Below are positions 61,757 through 64,000 of a stretch of DNA of 64,000 nt, piece after piece. A program made the position numbers and the translations under genes. The DNA is from Membranipora membranacea (Eukaryota; Bryozoa; Gymnolaemata; Cheilostomatida; Membraniporidae). A model generated the notes under the pieces. The model saw only the letters and a list, made by a program, of their open reading frames with translations. It did no database searches and was not told the DNA's origin. The DNA is taken from NCBI GenBank assembly GCA_914767715.1, contig OU612070.1:13471501-13535500 (forward strand), given 5' to 3'. Position 1 is the first letter of the stretch. Each line of letters opens with the position of its first letter.

Positions 61757-64000
61757 ATGCTTTTTTTTCGGCCAGATCAAAAATTAGATTTGCTTCTAAC
61801 TAACCTCATAAGGAGGAGCAACTCCTGCTCATCCCGCATCTGCAGACCGTTTGGCTCTGCGGCTTTTCGTTCTCCGTCAGCGTCCGTTTTAATTAGGGCC
61901 ACTTTTGCTATAAAAAAACATGCCAAACGGCAGCATCGAAAAATTAAATCTCTGTTGGATTCTTATCAAACTCCGACCAGTTCAAGCTCTTATTGCCCTC
62001 ATTCAACACGCCGAATATTGGAATCCTCGGATTAACAGGGGGGTCACAACGCTGACTTGAAAATCTAAAAATTATACCAAGGGAGTGTATCATGCTTTTT
62101 TTTCGGCCAGATCAAAAAATAGATTTGCTTCTAACTAACCTCATAAGGAGGAGCAACTCCTGCTCATCTCGAATCTGCAGACCGTTTGGCTCTGCGGCTT
62201 TTCGTTCTCCGTCAGCGTCCGTTTTAATTAGGGCCACTTTTGCTATAAAAAAACATGCCAAACGGCAGCATCGAAAAATTAAATCTCTGTTGGATTCTTA
62301 TCAAGCTCCGACCAGTTCAAGCTCTTATTGCCCTCATTCAACACGCCGAATATTGGAATCCTCGGATTAACAGGGGGGTCACAACGCTGACTTGAAAATC
62401 CAAAAATTATACCAAGGGAGGGTATCATGCTTTTTTTCGGCCAGATCAAAAAATAGATTTGCTTCTAACTAACCTCATAAGGAGGAGCAACTCCTGCTCA
62501 TCTCGAATCTGCAGACCGTTTGGCTCTGCGGCTTTTCGTTCTCCGTCAGCGTCCGTTTTAATTAGGGCCACTTTTGCTATAAAAAAACATGCCAAACGGC
62601 AGCATCGAAAAATTAAATCACTGTTGGATTCTTATCAAACTCCGACCAGTTCAAGCTCTTATTGCCCTCATTCAACACGCCGAATATTGGAATCCTCGGA
62701 TTAACAGGGGGGTCACAACGCTGACTTGAAAATCCAAAAATTATACCAAGGGAGGGTATCATGCTTTTTATTCGGCCAGATCAAAAAATAGATTTGCTTC
62801 GAACTAACCTCATAAGGAGGAGCAACTCCTGCTCATCCCGAATCTGCAGACCGTTTGGCTCTGCGGCTTTTCGTTCTCCGTCAGCGTACGTTTTAATTAG
62901 GGCCACTTTTGCTATAAAAAAACATGCCAAACGGCAGCATCGAAAAATTAAATCTCTGTTGGATTCTTATCAAACTCCGACCAGTTCAAGCTCTTATTGC
63001 CCTCATTCAACACGCCGAATATTGGAATCCTCGGATTAACAGGGGGGTCACAACGCTGACTTGAAAATCCAAAAATTATACCAAGGGAGGGTATCATGCT
63101 TTTTTTTCGGCCAGATCAAAAAATAGATTTGCTTCTAACTAACCTCATGAGGAGGAGCAACTCCTGCTCATCTCGAATCTGCAGACCGTTCGGCTCTGCG
63201 GCTTTTCGTTCTCCGTCAGCGTCCGTTTTAATTAGGGCCACTTTTGCTATAAAAAAACATGCCAAACGGCAGCATCGAAAAATTAAATCTCTGTTGGATT
63301 CTTATCAAACTCCGACCAGTTCAAGCTCTTATTGCCCGCATTCAACAAGCCGAATATCGGAATCCTCGGATTAACAGGGGGGTCACAACGCTGACTTGAA
63401 AATCCAAAAATTATACCAAGGGAGGGTATCATGCTTTTTTTTCGGCCAGATCAAAAAATAGATTTGCTTCTAACTACCCTCATAAGGAGGAGCAACTCCT
63501 GCTCATCTCGAATCTGCAGACCGTTTGGCTCTGCGGCTTTTCGTTCTCCGTCAGCGTCCGTTTTAATTAGGGCCACTTTTGCTATAAAAAAACATGCCAA
63601 ACGGCAGCATCGAAAAATTAAATCTCTGTTGGATTCTTATCAAACTCCGACCAGTTCAAGCTCTTATTGCCCTCATTCAACACGCCGAATATTGGAATCC
63701 TCGGATTAACAGGGGGGTCACAACGCTGACTTGAAAATCCAAAAATTATACCAAGGGAGGGTATCATGCTTTTTTTTCGGCCAGATCAAAAAATAGATTT
63801 GCTTCTAACTAACCTCATAAGGAGGAGCAACTCCTGCTCATCCCGAATCTGCAGACCGTTTGGCTCTGCGGCTTTTCGTACTCCGTCAGCGTCCGTTTTA
63901 ATTAGGGCCACTTTTGCTATAAAAAAACATGCCAAACGGCAGCATCGAAAAATTAAATCTCTGTTGGATTCTTATCAAACTCTGACCAGTTCAAGCTGTT
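61757..64000. repeat. Remodelled partial third copy of the 28-mer tail, cut by window edge
   Basis: Unit 61757 resembles 47364/56736 (AAAAATTAGATT) but has CCCGCATCTG. Unit 62092 has private GGGAGTGTATC and CAAGCTCCG. Unit 62427 has a 7-T head with CATCTCGAAT as in 57071 but AATCACTG as in 57741, so it may be a deletion hybrid. Units 62761, 63096, 63431 and 63766 match 58075, 58410, 58745 and 59080 at 4,686 bp (14 monomers), including TTTATTCGG, CTCATGAGG, AACTACCCTC and TTCGTACTCC. The T tract of 63766 is one base longer than in 59080. The last unit is truncated by the window end. Confidence 0.82.

Larger units (their letters stand above)
1..64000. repeat. 335-bp satellite tandem array, about 190 head-to-tail monomers
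   Basis: Every stretch outside the N run is the same unit repeated in one orientation. Taking the ATG of GTATCATGC as unit start, unit starts fall at 22, 856, 1190, 1525, 1859 and so on to 63766, with a mean spacing of about 334.6 bp. Most units differ from the consensus at only a few bases. Variation concentrates in the T tract after the ATG (usually 7-8 T), the A tract (6-8 A), the CCCGAAT/CTCGAAT position and the G tract (usually 6 G). Shared variants recur at fixed long intervals, so the array has higher-order structure and is not simply random. Long homogenised satellites of this kind are typical of eukaryotic centromeric or pericentromeric heterochromatin; that location is inferred. I do not recognise the family. 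No inversion, transposon insertion or single-copy sequence is visible. Confidence 0.98.

Noticed and set aside
1-64000. CRISPR array or prokaryotic repeat locus.
   Set aside because: There are no short direct repeats separated by unique spacers; the entire 335-bp unit is conserved and contiguous, and no cas or other prokaryotic genes are present.
1-64000. Identity with a known satellite, such as the Drosophila 1.688 (359-bp) family.
   Set aside because: The unit length is similar and both have a C-rich/G-rich run, but I can see no convincing extended sequence match. A database search would be decisive.

Overview
The whole 64,000-base window is one uninterrupted satellite-DNA array. A monomer of about 335 bp (334-336 bp in nearly all copies, 43% GC) repeats head to tail, always in the same orientation, roughly 190 times. 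No unique sequence, transposon, RNA gene or credible protein gene interrupts it. The only other content is one 500-base run of N (252-751), a gap placeholder inside the array. The reading frames of 60-125 codons are echoes of the monomer: the same 92-codon frame recurs once per unit, is broken by homopolymer slippage in many units, and accepts amino-acid changes freely.

An array this long and homogenised, with layered higher-order repeats (HORs), indicates a eukaryote and most likely centromeric or pericentromeric heterochromatin. CpG is not depleted (15 seen against about 15.4 expected in a consensus monomer). That argues against long-term germline CpG methylation of the vertebrate type and would suit, for example, many insects. 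I do not recognise the monomer and cannot name the species.

Layout, using the ATG of the motif GTATCATGC as unit start. (1) 1-17.2 kb: three successive copies of a 15-monomer HOR (856-5849, 5850-12547, 12548 to about 17235). Copy 2 carries an extra 5-monomer duplication and copy 1 a unique 28-bp-shorter unit. (2) 16.2-26.6 kb: a 17-monomer HOR (5,696 bp) followed by a 14-monomer copy; the difference is exactly one 1,005-bp trimer. (3) 26.6-29.3 kb: a transition zone of consensus-like units. (4) 29.3-43.0 kb: a differently marked domain built from three recurring monomer types, here called A, B and C, with trimer, tetramer and longer duplications. (5) 43,013-61,756: a 28-monomer HOR of 9,372 bp present twice in tandem and nearly identical. 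(6) 61.8-64.0 kb: a remodelled partial third copy, cut by the window edge.

Nothing here works as an operon or pathway. The biology is the array itself: a record of unequal exchange at several scales, with several junctions caught inside hybrid monomers, plus one fold-back (template-switch) mutation.
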